The notes under the pieces were generated by a model that saw only the letters and a list, made by a program, of their open reading frames with translations, made no database searches and was not told the DNA's origin. Position numbers and translations under genes: made by a program. Of a stretch of 64,000 nt of DNA, positions 45,319 to 54,488 are shown piece by piece. Location: the NCBI RefSeq assembly GCF_009177095.1, contig NZ_AP021861.1, positions 3,826,501-3,890,500 of the forward strand, written 5' to 3'. This stretch comes from Lacipirellula parvula. GTDB taxonomy: Bacteria; Planctomycetota; Planctomycetia; Pirellulales; Lacipirellulaceae. Every line of letters starts with the position of its first letter. The first letter of the stretch is position 1.

Positions 45319-47037
45319 ATGAGTCGTGTTTTCATCGTCGGCTGGGATGGCGCCACATTCGATTTGGTCGAACCGTGGATCGCTGAAGGCAAGCTGCCGA
45401 ACATCGCGGAAGTCTATCGCAACGGCGCGCACGGCGAGCTCGCCTCGACGCTGCCGCCGATGACGTTCCCTGCTTGGTCCAGCTTCATGACGGGCAAGAA
45501 CCCTGCGAAGCACGGCATCTACGACTTCACCCGCCAAACCCCCGGCACGTACGACCTTGAGTTCGTCAACGGCGGCAACCGGCGGGCGCCTTCGTTTTGG
45601 AAGCTGCTCAGCGACGCCGATAAACGCGTTATCTCGATCTCCCTCCCGTGCACCTTCCCGCCGGAACCGGTCAACGGCGTCATGCTCAGCGGCTTCGACG
45701 CCGCTGGCCTCGGGGGCAGCAGTTCAAAGCTCGACGCCCGCGGCATGTATCCCCGCAGCATGTACGACGAACTCGACCGCGAACTGGGCGGCCACCCGAT
45801 CGGATCGTTCCCGATCCAAGAAATCAACCAGGGCAGGGCGGAAGCCGCGGTTCAGAAGATCATCGACGTCATCGGCCGCAAAGCCGCGACGGCGAAGTAC
45901 CTTATGCAGAATTACGAATGGGATTGCGCGATGATCCTGTTCGGCGAGTCCGACGGCTCGGCCCACCACTTCTGGAAGTACTGCGACCCCCGCTCGCCGC
46001 AATACACGGCCGAACCTGCCTCGATGCGCGACAGCATCTTGCGGGTCTACCAAGAACTCGATCGCCAACTCGGCGAGCTCAAAGAACTGCTGCCGTACGA
46101 TACGACGCTGATGATGATGTCGGACCACGGTTTCGGCGGCGTCAGCAACGCGGTCGTCTACCCGAACTGCTGGCTCCGCGAACAGGGACAACTCGGCTTC
46201 CGCGGCGGCCTGGCGCGCTGGATGTCGCGGCGGCTCGACGCACTCAAGCTCCGCGCCGTCGCCGTGCTGCCGAACTCCATCCAAAAGTTCCTCTCGCGGT
46301 TCGCCCGCGCTCAGCTCGGCGGCATCGAAGCGAAGGTCCGCTACGGCATCATCGATTGGAGCCAAACGAAGGCCTTCTTCGAAGAGAACCCGTACTACCC
46401 GGCGCTTCGCATCAACCTGAAGGGCCGTCAGCCGCAAGGCACCGTCGAACCCGGCGCCGAGTACGAAGCGCTCCGCACCGAACTGATCACGAAGCTCGAA
46501 GCCTGGCGCCATCCGCAAACGGGCGAGTCGATGGTCGAAAAGGCCTTCCGCCGCGAGGAAGTCTACTCCGGCGCCTGCCTCGACGAAGCGCCAGACATTG
46601 TCGTCAAATGGGCGACGCACCAAAATTACACCTACGCCTTCCGCGTCAGTTCGAAGAGCAAGTCCCTCGCTTGGATCGAGGAGCTCGACCCGCACCGTCA
46701 GGAGAATTCCGCGTTCTTCACCGGCAAGTCGGGAAGCCATCGCGACAACGGAATTTTCTTGGCCGAAGGACCGCAAGTGATTGCGGAGAAGACGGTCGAC
46801 GGAGCCCGCATCATCGACGTGGCGCCAACGATCTTGCACCTCCTTGGGGTACCGACGCCGGCGGACATGGATGGCCGGGCGCTGATCGAAATATTCGAAG
46901 GCGCCGCGGCGACCCCCATGGCAGTTGGAGAGGCTGCCGGCGTCGTCGCCGCCTCGGAAGAGGACGACGCCTCGTACACGGATGATGACAAAGTCGTGAT
47001 CAACGAACGCCTCCGGGCGCTCGGTTACATCGATTAA
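45319..47037 (+). CDS. AlkP-superfamily phosphohydrolase/transferase, copy 2
   Basis: This 572-residue cytoplasmic protein is related to the preceding gene: MSRVFIVGWDGATFDLVEPW (Asp10), WSSFMTGKNPAKHGIYDFTR, TFPPEPVNGVMLSGFDAAGL, LMMMSDHGFGGVSNAVVYP, GSHRDNGIFLAEGPQVIAEK and the end RLRALGYID. The copies differ greatly in their middle part, suggesting different substrates rather than simple redundancy. GAGAGGAA lies before the ATG at 45319, 35 bases after the first copy's stop. Its acidic tail (EEDDASYTDDDK) is absent from copy 1. A role in processing a glycan-lipid intermediate is inferred from context. Confidence 0.85.
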   Translation: MSRVFIVGWDGATFDLVEPWIAEGKLPNIAEVYRNGAHGELASTLPPMTFPAWSSFMTGKNPAKHGIYDFTRQTPGTYDLEFVNGGNRRAPSFWKLLSDADKRVISISLPCTFPPEPVNGVMLSGFDAAGLGGSSSKLDARGMYPRSMYDELDRELGGHPIGSFPIQEINQGRAEAAVQKIIDVIGRKAATAKYLMQNYEWDCAMILFGESDGSAHHFWKYCDPRSPQYTAEPASMRDSILRVYQELDRQLGELKELLPYDTTLMMMSDHGFGGVSNAVVYPNCWLREQGQLGFRGGLARWMSRRLDALKLRAVAVLPNSIQKFLSRFARAQLGGIEAKVRYGIIDWSQTKAFFEENPYYPALRINLKGRQPQGTVEPGAEYEALRTELITKLEAWRHPQTGESMVEKAFRREEVYSGACLDEAPDIVVKWATHQNYTYAFRVSSKSKSLAWIEELDPHRQENSAFFTGKSGSHRDNGIFLAEGPQVIAEKTVDGARIIDVAPTILHLLGVPTPADMDGRALIEIFEGAAATPMAVGEAAGVVAASEEDDASYTDDDKVVINERLRALGYID

Positions 47038-47083
47038 TTCACCGCTGTTCGACGTTCAGTTTCTTCGCTGAGAGTGCCGCCAC

Positions 47084-48664
47084 GTGAGCCGTTCCGTTCC
47101 ACCAACCGCGTCTGATTCGCCGACCGTCGCGCCTGCGCACGAATCGGGTCTCGGCCGCATCGTACGAAACAGCGCGTTCAACGCCGTGGGGACGATCCTC
47201 ATCGTTCCCTCGAACATGCTCGCGCTGTTCGTCATGGCGCAACGGTTGGGCGCGCAGCCCATCGGTACGTTCTTCACGATCTTCTCGATCTCCGCGGTGA
47301 TCCACTGGATCGCCGATGCGGGCACGACCACGGTCCTCACTCGCCACGTCGCCCGCAATCCACAGCGGCTGAAAACGATCATTCCCGAGTCGCTCGGCGT
47401 CCTGTGCGTCGTTTGCTGCGTTTCGACGACGCTGTTCATGCTGGTCGCCGTTCCGTGGATGTCGTTCTTCACCGACCGCGTTTCGTTCGCGGTGGTGATC
47501 GTCGCCGCGTCGGCGATGTGGTCTCGGCACGCTCTCGACTTCGCCGCCAGCGCCCTCCGCGGGCTAGAACGCTTCGAATACGAGAACTTCTCCCGGGTCG
47601 TGCAGACCTGTAGTTTTTGCGTGTTCGTCTGGTTGTGGGTCCACCCGTCGACCGGCGGCGCCCTGGCCGCCTTCATCGCTTACGCCGCGAGCAACGTCAT
47701 TGCCGCGATCATCATCTGGTGGACGCTGCTCACCAAGTGGGACTGCGCCGGCTTCCGCTTGAACCGCGAAATCATCCGGCGCTGGTGGACCGAATCGATT
47801 CCGCTCGGCGCCGGCGACGTCATCCGCCAGTTCCTCATGCAGATGGACACGCTGCTCCTCGCCGCGTTCAAGCCGCAGGCGATCGTCGGCATGTTCAGCA
47901 TCGCCGCCCGGCCGCTGCAGCCGTTGCAGCTGCTGCCGAAGATCATCGTCTCGGTCACGTTCCCGATGCTCAGCCGCGCGGCCCAGGTCGATCTCGCCGC
48001 CGTGAATCGCCTGTTCGTCAAAACGACGAAGATCCTCTGGGCTGCCTCGCTGCCGATCAGCATCGGCCTGAGCATGGCCGCCCAGCCGATCATCCTCGCC
48101 ACTGCCGGCGAAGACTTCATCGATGCGGCCCGCCCGCTCCAGATTCTGATCTGGTCTACCGGCCTGATTTTCATCAACGCCCAACTCCGCTTCGTCCTCA
48201 CCGCACTCGACAGCGAAAAGGCCTACTGGCGGCTTATCTGCTGGACGCTTGCGGTGAAGCTCGGCCTCGAAGCGGCGCTCATCCCGCTTTGGGGCCTCTA
48301 CGGCGCTTGCATTGGCAACATCCTCGGCGAAATCGCGCTCTGCATCGGCGGAGCGCTGGCCCTCCATCGACTCGGCGTCAAATCGCCCAACTGGCTCGAC
48401 TTCCTCCGTCCAGCACCCGCTGCCGTTGCAATGACGCTGATTATGTGGCCCTACGCCGATCACGACGCCTCGCTGCTCAGCGTGATCATCGCCGGCATTG
48501 CCGGCGGCATCGTCTACGCGATCGTGGCGCTGTTCAGCGGCATCGTTCCGTGGTCCGATCTGCAGCGCATCTGGCGCTCGCTTCGTAAACCGGCGATCGT
48601 CGCCAGCCTTGAACCTGCCGCCGTCGTCGCTGTCGCCGAGACAGCCGACGCAATCCCCAACTAA
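47084..48664 (+). CDS. Wzx-like polysaccharide flippase
   Basis: This 526-residue protein has about 12-14 transmembrane segments from IVRNSAFNAVGTILIVPSNM onward. The polysaccharide-synthesis/MATE-like features include TFFTIFSISAVIHWIADAGT, TESIPLGAGDVIRQFLMQMD, FSIAARPLQPLQLLPKIIVS and ILIWSTGLIFINAQLRFVL. It likely moves a lipid-linked glycan across the inner membrane. The GTG at 47084 is used since no ATG fits; GAGAG lies upstream. Its presence between AlkP enzymes and membrane glycosyltransferase genes supports a membrane-based assembly route. Confidence 0.85.
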   Translation: MSRSVPPTASDSPTVAPAHESGLGRIVRNSAFNAVGTILIVPSNMLALFVMAQRLGAQPIGTFFTIFSISAVIHWIADAGTTTVLTRHVARNPQRLKTIIPESLGVLCVVCCVSTTLFMLVAVPWMSFFTDRVSFAVVIVAASAMWSRHALDFAASALRGLERFEYENFSRVVQTCSFCVFVWLWVHPSTGGALAAFIAYAASNVIAAIIIWWTLLTKWDCAGFRLNREIIRRWWTESIPLGAGDVIRQFLMQMDTLLLAAFKPQAIVGMFSIAARPLQPLQLLPKIIVSVTFPMLSRAAQVDLAAVNRLFVKTTKILWAASLPISIGLSMAAQPIILATAGEDFIDAARPLQILIWSTGLIFINAQLRFVLTALDSEKAYWRLICWTLAVKLGLEAALIPLWGLYGACIGNILGEIALCIGGALALHRLGVKSPNWLDFLRPAPAAVAMTLIMWPYADHDASLLSVIIAGIAGGIVYAIVALFSGIVPWSDLQRIWRSLRKPAIVASLEPAAVVAVAETADAIPN

Positions 48665-48745
48665 CCATCTGCTCAGGCACGCGAAAGACACCAACATTTA
48701 GACCCTCCCGGACGCGGGAGCAAAGGATTCTGGAGTATCTCCCTC

Positions 48746-49891
48746 ATGAAGACATTCATCCGTTGGACCAGTGGATTGCTGTTGCTCGGCTGCGCCGTTG
48801 TTCTCATCGGCCTGTGGCAGTTGCGGGCCCGCGACGCGATGGCCGATTGGGATCCCGATGCGGCCCGTCACCGCGGCAAGCCGATCCCCGTCCGCACCAT
48901 CAAAGTGGCGGCCCGCGACTTCGATGAAACGATTGGCGGCACCGCTGTGACGTTCCCGGCCCAATCGGCGACGGTGACCATCCCGCTCCGCTCCTCCTCG
49001 GTGATCGACCGCGAAGTTCTCGACGTCAATTGCGAAGCAGGCGGCGAAGTGAAGAAGGGCGACGTCCTGGTGACGTTCCTCCCCGGGCTGTTCGAGCACA
49101 CCGTCCGTCAGCGCGAAGCCGCCGTCCGCCAAACGACCAAGACGCTCGAAGCCTACAAGGGCCTCAACAAGCGTCAGGCGATCACCGAACTCGAAGTCGC
49201 CGAAGCCGAAGTCGGTTACGAAACGGCTCAGCTCGAACTCGCCATGTCGAAGCGCGACCTTGAACTTTGCAAGATGATCACTCCGATCGACGGCGTCATC
49301 CAGGAAGTCAACGTCGTCCCGCAGATGCGCGTCGGCGACGGCACGATCGTCGCCGTCGTCCACGACCTCGACCCCATCTACGTCCAAATGGACTTCCCGA
49401 TGGAACGGCTCGATTCGCTCCAAGTCGGCCAAACCGCCGAAGTGGAACTCGACGCTTTCTCGCAAGAAACCTTCGAAGCGAAGGTGATCCGCATCGCACC
49501 GATCGTCTCCACGAAGACCCGCGTGCTGCCGATCATGCTCGAGATCCCCAACCCCGGCAATCGCATCAAGGCCGGCATCTCGGGCTTCGCTCGCGTGAAA
49601 TCGATGAAGCCGGGCGCCACCTCGATCCCCGCCGTCGCCCTTATCAAGAAGCAGAAGAAGGCGATGGTCTTCATCCTCGAAGGCGATAAGGCAAAGATTC
49701 GCGAAGTCCGCACCGGCGAAACGATCGGCACGGGCGAAGTCGAGATCCTCGAAGGCCTCGAAATCGGTGACGAGGTCGTCATCTACGGCCACGACTCGCT
49801 GCAAGAAGACGACCTGGTGAACGCCGATTGGCGCGGCTGGACTCGCCGCGGCGAGGGCAATGTTGCTCAAGCCAGTATGTCCGGTTTCTAA
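48746..49891 (+). CDS. HlyD/RND-type membrane-fusion protein
   Basis: The 381-residue protein has an N-terminal membrane anchor (about 7-27; WTSGLLLLGCAVVLIGLWQL) and a biotinyl-lipoyl-like beta region. A helical hairpin (about 120-190; VRQREAAVRQTTKTLEAYKG ... MSKRDLELCKMITPIDGVIQ) and a beta-barrel domain (VYVQMDFPMERLDSLQVGQ-type) follow. These proteins bridge an inner-membrane transporter to an outer-membrane channel. No transporter partner is adjacent; the outer-membrane protein at 58547 and the MacB-like gene at 62165 are the nearest. A small hairpin (48705-48720) lies in the spacer before it. Confidence 0.8.
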   Translation: MKTFIRWTSGLLLLGCAVVLIGLWQLRARDAMADWDPDAARHRGKPIPVRTIKVAARDFDETIGGTAVTFPAQSATVTIPLRSSSVIDREVLDVNCEAGGEVKKGDVLVTFLPGLFEHTVRQREAAVRQTTKTLEAYKGLNKRQAITELEVAEAEVGYETAQLELAMSKRDLELCKMITPIDGVIQEVNVVPQMRVGDGTIVAVVHDLDPIYVQMDFPMERLDSLQVGQTAEVELDAFSQETFEAKVIRIAPIVSTKTRVLPIMLEIPNPGNRIKAGISGFARVKSMKPGATSIPAVALIKKQKKAMVFILEGDKAKIREVRTGETIGTGEVEILEGLEIGDEVVIYGHDSLQEDDLVNADWRGWTRRGEGNVAQASMSGF

Positions 49892-49918
49892 ATCGTCGCT
49901 GCTCGCCCTTCCCGCCGC

Positions 49919-51304
49919 ATGAACTACGTCAAACGATTCTTCATCGCCTGTTGGAGTCTGTACGCCCGGCTATTTAGCTGGTGTGCTGGCGCTGCGCTGT
50001 CGAATCGCGGACTGACGTTCACGGTGCTCGTGACTTGCTTGATTCTGATCACCGGCCCGTGGCTGCGGTCGTCGGTTAGTCGCGACTTCCGCGGCCCCCA
50101 CATCCCGTGGAACAACTCGGCGAGTTCGCGATTCCTGCCGGAGTACGTCGCGAAGGCACCCCGCGAATGGCGCGTCGACAGCATCGCGATCCCGATGCTC
50201 GCCATCGTGCTCGTCGCGATTCCTGTGGCGTTCATTCGTCCGCGGTGGATGCCGCACCTATTCGGGCTGCTGATCGCCGTGAGCATTCCCGCCCTGGCGG
50301 TAACGCTCTGGAACCATCCCGGTCTGTACGAGTTTTTTGAAAGCGAAATCCGCGGTCGCAGCATGCTCCGCACCGTCTACCGGATGGAACATACCGATCT
50401 GATGACCGTCCGCGCGCCCGATCGCATGCAGGCGTTCGGCGGTCAAACCGGCAAGATCGATCTGCTCGCACCGACGCACCCGCTGCTCGTGCCGCTTAAC
50501 TACTGGATGTACGGCCCCTGGCTCGTCGGCGCCGCCATCATGGGCGCCGTGGCGACCAATCGCACCAACTGGCAACGCCGCTTCGCCTACACTGGCGTTT
50601 GGGTCGGCGTCGGCGCCCTGTTCGCGCTCGCCGCCACGTGGCCGCGCTGGGTCGCCGAGTACCACTGGACTCAGGCGGAGCTGCTCGAAGAGCGAAACGA
50701 CTTTGTCGCAGCCGCCGACGCGCTCGAACTTGCCCGCCAGTCGATGCCCCCTCTCGGCTTCACCAAACGCTATTGGGAAGCCCGCGGCCGGCTCGACTAT
50801 CGCCAGCTTGTTCGCAGCCCCTACGCCGCCTACTTTGTCTCCTCCGAGTATCTCGAAGCCGCCGACGTCGATCGCGCTCGCAACGAACTCGCCCCCTTCG
50901 TTGACGCCGACAGCGCCGCCGCGCCGCGTGCCTTACTCGCGGAAATCATGGGCCACACCGCCACCGGCTTCAGCGCCCACGGCAAGCGCGGCGCCGCCGA
51001 AAAAGCGTGGCGCGAAGCCGCCGAAATCGCTCCCTGGAAGCCGAGCTACTGGGTCGCATACGCCGTAACGGTGCTCGGCTCCGCGCCGGAGCGCGCGCCG
51101 GAAATCGAAACTCGCTACCTCGAAGAACTTCGCGACGTCGGCGACTGCTTCGTCGGCAGTGACTTCGCCTCAGCCCTTGGCGACGCCTATTTCGAAAGCG
51201 GCGACTTTACGAGCGCCCGGCGTCTGTACAGCATGGCGATGGATATCTTCCACTTGCCGAAGTACGTCAACCTGCATGCTCAAGAGGGCCGCCTCGGCAT
51301 GTAA
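49919..51304 (+). CDS. Membrane protein with TPR-like C-terminus
   Basis: This 461-residue protein has transmembrane segments at about 32-48, 88-106, 113-131, 192-215 and 222-245. The soluble C-terminal half (about 250-461) is of helical repeats (AELLEERNDFVAAADALELA ... KRGAAEKAWREAAEIAPWKP ... SALGDAYFESGDFTSARRLY), like TPR or Sel1 repeats. It probably acts as a scaffold at the membrane. Its stop (TAA) overlaps the ATG of the GT-C gene by one base, so the two are translationally coupled and may form a complex. No known family was recognised for the membrane part. Confidence 0.65.
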   Translation: MNYVKRFFIACWSLYARLFSWCAGAALSNRGLTFTVLVTCLILITGPWLRSSVSRDFRGPHIPWNNSASSRFLPEYVAKAPREWRVDSIAIPMLAIVLVAIPVAFIRPRWMPHLFGLLIAVSIPALAVTLWNHPGLYEFFESEIRGRSMLRTVYRMEHTDLMTVRAPDRMQAFGGQTGKIDLLAPTHPLLVPLNYWMYGPWLVGAAIMGAVATNRTNWQRRFAYTGVWVGVGALFALAATWPRWVAEYHWTQAELLEERNDFVAAADALELARQSMPPLGFTKRYWEARGRLDYRQLVRSPYAAYFVSSEYLEAADVDRARNELAPFVDADSAAAPRALLAEIMGHTATGFSAHGKRGAAEKAWREAAEIAPWKPSYWVAYAVTVLGSAPERAPEIETRYLEELRDVGDCFVGSDFASALGDAYFESGDFTSARRLYSMAMDIFHLPKYVNLHAQEGRLGM

Positions 51305-54300
51305 TGATGAGCTCGCGCCCTCTCGCTGCACTCCTGTTGGTCGGATTCGCACTCGCCGTCGGCGACTTCGGTTTCCGCACGTTCAATCCGTCGCCCACGC
51401 CGGAGTACATGATCTCCGGCAACGTGCAACCCCTCACGCTGCAAACCGACGACGAACCGAAAAAGCACCTTTACCTCCGTCGCACCTGGCGGCTCACCGA
51501 AGCCCCCGAGCAAGCTTGGATCAAGCTCATCGGCCATGACGTGATCGAGGTCTGGGTCAACGGCCGCCGCGCCGGCTACTCGAAGCCAGTCGGCTTCGGT
51601 CGCAACACTGGCATCGTCATGGACGTCACCCCGCTAATGCACGCGGGGGAAAACAGCATCGCGATCCACGTCGCCCAGCTCGTGCTCGATCGGCCGCCGA
51701 GCGTTTCCATCGAAGGCGAATGCCGTTTCGCCGACGGCGTCGTCCGCGACCTCGGCGACTTCCACGATTGGAAAGCCGCCGGCGTCTATGAACGCAATGG
51801 CCCCTATTGGTTTGAAACCGAGTTCGAAGACAAGCACTGGATCGAACCAACTGCCGGCGAACGCATCGAATGGCGCTGCCAGGTCGACTTCCCCCATCGC
51901 TCGATCACCCACCCGCGCGAAGCGAAGTGGATTTCGCCCACCAGTTCGACGGAAGGCGCCGCTGCGTTCGCCGCCGAGTTCGACGTCCCCGGTACGCCCC
52001 GCGACGGCTGGCTCCGCATCCTCACCAACGGCTCGCAGCGGATCGCGCTCAACGGCAATCTCCTGTCGCGCGATCAACTCGGCCTTGGCACCGAACAATC
52101 GAAGCACGCTCGCGAACTCACGTTCGACGTCAGCCCGCTGCTGCGCCGCGGTAGCAACGTTATTTCCGTGATGGCGGAAACCCCCGGTGAGAAGCCCCGT
52201 CTGCTGGCCGACCTCGAAGCGACGACCGCCGACCTGCACCGCACCTACCTCGCCACTGACGACAGTTGGAGCAGCGCCGCCGGCTACCCCAGCGATTGGC
52301 TCGAACCAGACTTCGCCGCCGCCGAGTGGCAGCAATGCAAACCCGAGATCGGCTACCAAGGCATCCCGCCTCGGTCACTGGTCCGCGAACTCGGCATCCT
52401 CGATCCCACCCGTGCCTTCTGGATCGAGCGCGGCGCCATCCACGCCGCCTGGATTCTCGGCAGCGGTCTCCTCGGCGCCCTCGGCAGCTTGGGCGTGTTC
52501 GCCGCAATGAAAAAATACGTCGCCGCTGCGGAACCGCTTCCCGTCGCACTGCCGTTCCTCCCGCTACTCGTCGGCTCCCTCGCCGCCTGCAGCGGCGCGC
52601 TGATGACCTGGGACTTCCGCTGGGCCGGGCACGATGTTTATCGCCCCGTGTGGCTCTACTCGATCTGGATCGGCGTCGCTGCACAGTGGTTGCTGCTCAT
52701 CGTCCTCATCTCCGTCAAGTCGCTCGCCGATCGCCCCGCGCTGCGCCGTACGTTCAGCTCGCGGGCGATGTGGACCGCCTCAATCATCGGCTGGACGGCG
52801 TTCGGCGTCCTCGCTCTCTGGCTTCGCCTCCGCGACCTCACTGCCGAGCCGATTCACCACGACGAAGTCACCGTCTACGCCTTTACCGAAACCGTCTTCA
52901 CGCAAGGTTTCCCCGGCGGTCAGGTCCATCCCGACATCCCCTTCGGCTACGCCGCGACGAACGAGCTTTGCTACTTCTTCAACGCCATTGCCGAACTCGT
53001 TTTCGACGATCCGCTGCTCGTGATCCGCGTGCCGGCCGTCATTTGGTCGATGCTCACGCTGCTGATCATCGGCTACATGGGTTGGAAGTGGTTCGATGGC
53101 TACGTCGGCGCCGTCGCCGCGGTGTTGTTTGCGATTTCGCCGCACATGATCGGCTTCGCCGACTTCGGTCGCTATCTCTCGCAGGTCCAGTTCTTCAGCT
53201 TGCTGACGATGTACTGCACATACGAAGCCATCCGCGGCACGGGCAAACCGAACCTGCCGATGATGTGGGCCGCCACCATCAGCTTCATCGCGATGTATTT
53301 CAGCTGGGAGGGAACCGGCATGTTCGGCTTCGGCCTGGCGCTCGCCGTTTTCTTCCATCGCCGCCGCCATCTCTACCCGCTGCTCGCGTCGCCGCATCTC
53401 TACATCGCGTCGACGGTGCTTGTCACCTCGGTGATCGCGCAGAACGCCCATCGCATCATGCAGCAGACGCAACGGCTTTGGTACGGCGAAGGAATCAGCT
53501 CGCTCACCATCAAAGCGATGTGGCGATACCCCTTCTTCCAGCATGATTACTTCCTGATCAACTCCGCCTGGACCCGCGACGCATTCCTCCCGATGATCGC
53601 GCTCGCCATCGGGTTCATCCTCACGATCAACCACCGCTGGCGAGCGCCGTTGCGATTCTCGCTCTTCTGCCTCGTGGTGAACGCCGAAATGATGTCGGCG
53701 TTTCTCCCCGTTCGCACGAACCGTTACGCCTGCCACCTCATCGGCATCCTGATGCTGATCGCCGCCGCCGTCGTCGTCGCCGGCGCCGAGGCGCTGCTGA
53801 AGTATCTCCGCTCCACGAAACTCCCCGAAGCCTACCGCTGGTACGCCCAAGCCGTCGCGTTCCTCTCGGTCGCGGTCGCCGTCGCGCTTTGCAGCGGCTG
53901 GACCGTTCGCACTGCTGAAATGACCCGCTACGCCAGCGCCGCCTTCGACGTCAAACAACTTCGCATCCCCGACTGGGACGAGCCGACGAAGTACCTGCAC
54001 GATCATCTGCAAGAAGGCGACGTTGTCATTTCCATCTTCCCGCACACGACGAATTTCAACTTCGTGTTCGACAAAGTGAAGAAGGGCAAAGAAACGCGCA
54101 CCGTCGACTACTGGCTGCAAAGCCGCTTGATCATCCAAGCCACGATCGGCGACAGCACCGAATCGCCCCGCGACCGCCGCAGCGGCGCCATCATGCTCCA
54201 CAACATCGACCAGGTAAAAAAACTGTTCGCCGAGAACGACCGCATCTGGTACTGCACCATGCGGATGGCCCAAGGAAAACTGAACGACGGCGAGGTCTCC

Positions 54301-54444
54301 GAATACCTCCGCCACCACATGGACGTCGTGAGCGAAGATTTTGCGACAGCGCTCATGGTTCGCGACAAGAACCACCGCCCGGCTCCGATTCAAGTGCAAG
54401 AAGACGAGTCGGGACAGATGGCTGCTGAGTACTTCCTCCACTAA
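51304..54444 (+). CDS. GT-C glycosyltransferase with two N-terminal jelly-roll-like domains
   Basis: This 1046-residue protein has an N-terminal signal/anchor (about 5-21). Two beta-sandwich domains, about 40-185 (LTEAPEQAWIKLIGHDVIEV, WVNGRRAGYSKPVGFGRNTG) and 186-365 (ITHPREAKWISPTSSTEGAA, RIALNGNLLSRDQLGLGTEQ), resemble the carbohydrate-binding or rhamnosidase-type jelly rolls. A GT39/ArnT-like membrane enzyme follows, with about 12 helices and an acidic loop, LTAEPIHHDEVTVYAFTE (Asp520, Glu521), likely the catalytic site. A soluble C-terminal part (about 890-1046) ends it. I know no described GT-C with this N-terminus. It probably transfers a lipid-linked sugar to an acceptor on the outer face of the inner membrane. 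Confidence 0.7.
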   Translation: MMSSRPLAALLLVGFALAVGDFGFRTFNPSPTPEYMISGNVQPLTLQTDDEPKKHLYLRRTWRLTEAPEQAWIKLIGHDVIEVWVNGRRAGYSKPVGFGRNTGIVMDVTPLMHAGENSIAIHVAQLVLDRPPSVSIEGECRFADGVVRDLGDFHDWKAAGVYERNGPYWFETEFEDKHWIEPTAGERIEWRCQVDFPHRSITHPREAKWISPTSSTEGAAAFAAEFDVPGTPRDGWLRILTNGSQRIALNGNLLSRDQLGLGTEQSKHARELTFDVSPLLRRGSNVISVMAETPGEKPRLLADLEATTADLHRTYLATDDSWSSAAGYPSDWLEPDFAAAEWQQCKPEIGYQGIPPRSLVRELGILDPTRAFWIERGAIHAAWILGSGLLGALGSLGVFAAMKKYVAAAEPLPVALPFLPLLVGSLAACSGALMTWDFRWAGHDVYRPVWLYSIWIGVAAQWLLLIVLISVKSLADRPALRRTFSSRAMWTASIIGWTAFGVLALWLRLRDLTAEPIHHDEVTVYAFTETVFTQGFPGGQVHPDIPFGYAATNELCYFFNAIAELVFDDPLLVIRVPAVIWSMLTLLIIGYMGWKWFDGYVGAVAAVLFAISPHMIGFADFGRYLSQVQFFSLLTMYCTYEAIRGTGKPNLPMMWAATISFIAMYFSWEGTGMFGFGLALAVFFHRRRHLYPLLASPHLYIASTVLVTSVIAQNAHRIMQQTQRLWYGEGISSLTIKAMWRYPFFQHDYFLINSAWTRDAFLPMIALAIGFILTINHRWRAPLRFSLFCLVVNAEMMSAFLPVRTNRYACHLIGILMLIAAAVVVAGAEALLKYLRSTKLPEAYRWYAQAVAFLSVAVAVALCSGWTVRTAEMTRYASAAFDVKQLRIPDWDEPTKYLHDHLQEGDVVISIFPHTTNFNFVFDKVKKGKETRTVDYWLQSRLIIQATIGDSTESPRDRRSGAIMLHNIDQVKKLFAENDRIWYCTMRMAQGKLNDGEVSEYLRHHMDVVSEDFATALMVRDKNHRPAPIQVQEDESGQMAAEYFLH

Positions 54445-54488
54445 CGGACGCCGAGCGCCCGTGCCGCGTCCGCGCGGCCGAGACGACC

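Noticed and set aside
52780-54441. 553-codon minus-strand frame opposite the GT-C gene
   Set aside because: Antisense shadow: runs of Glu, Val and Asp, with no family pattern and no ribosome site.
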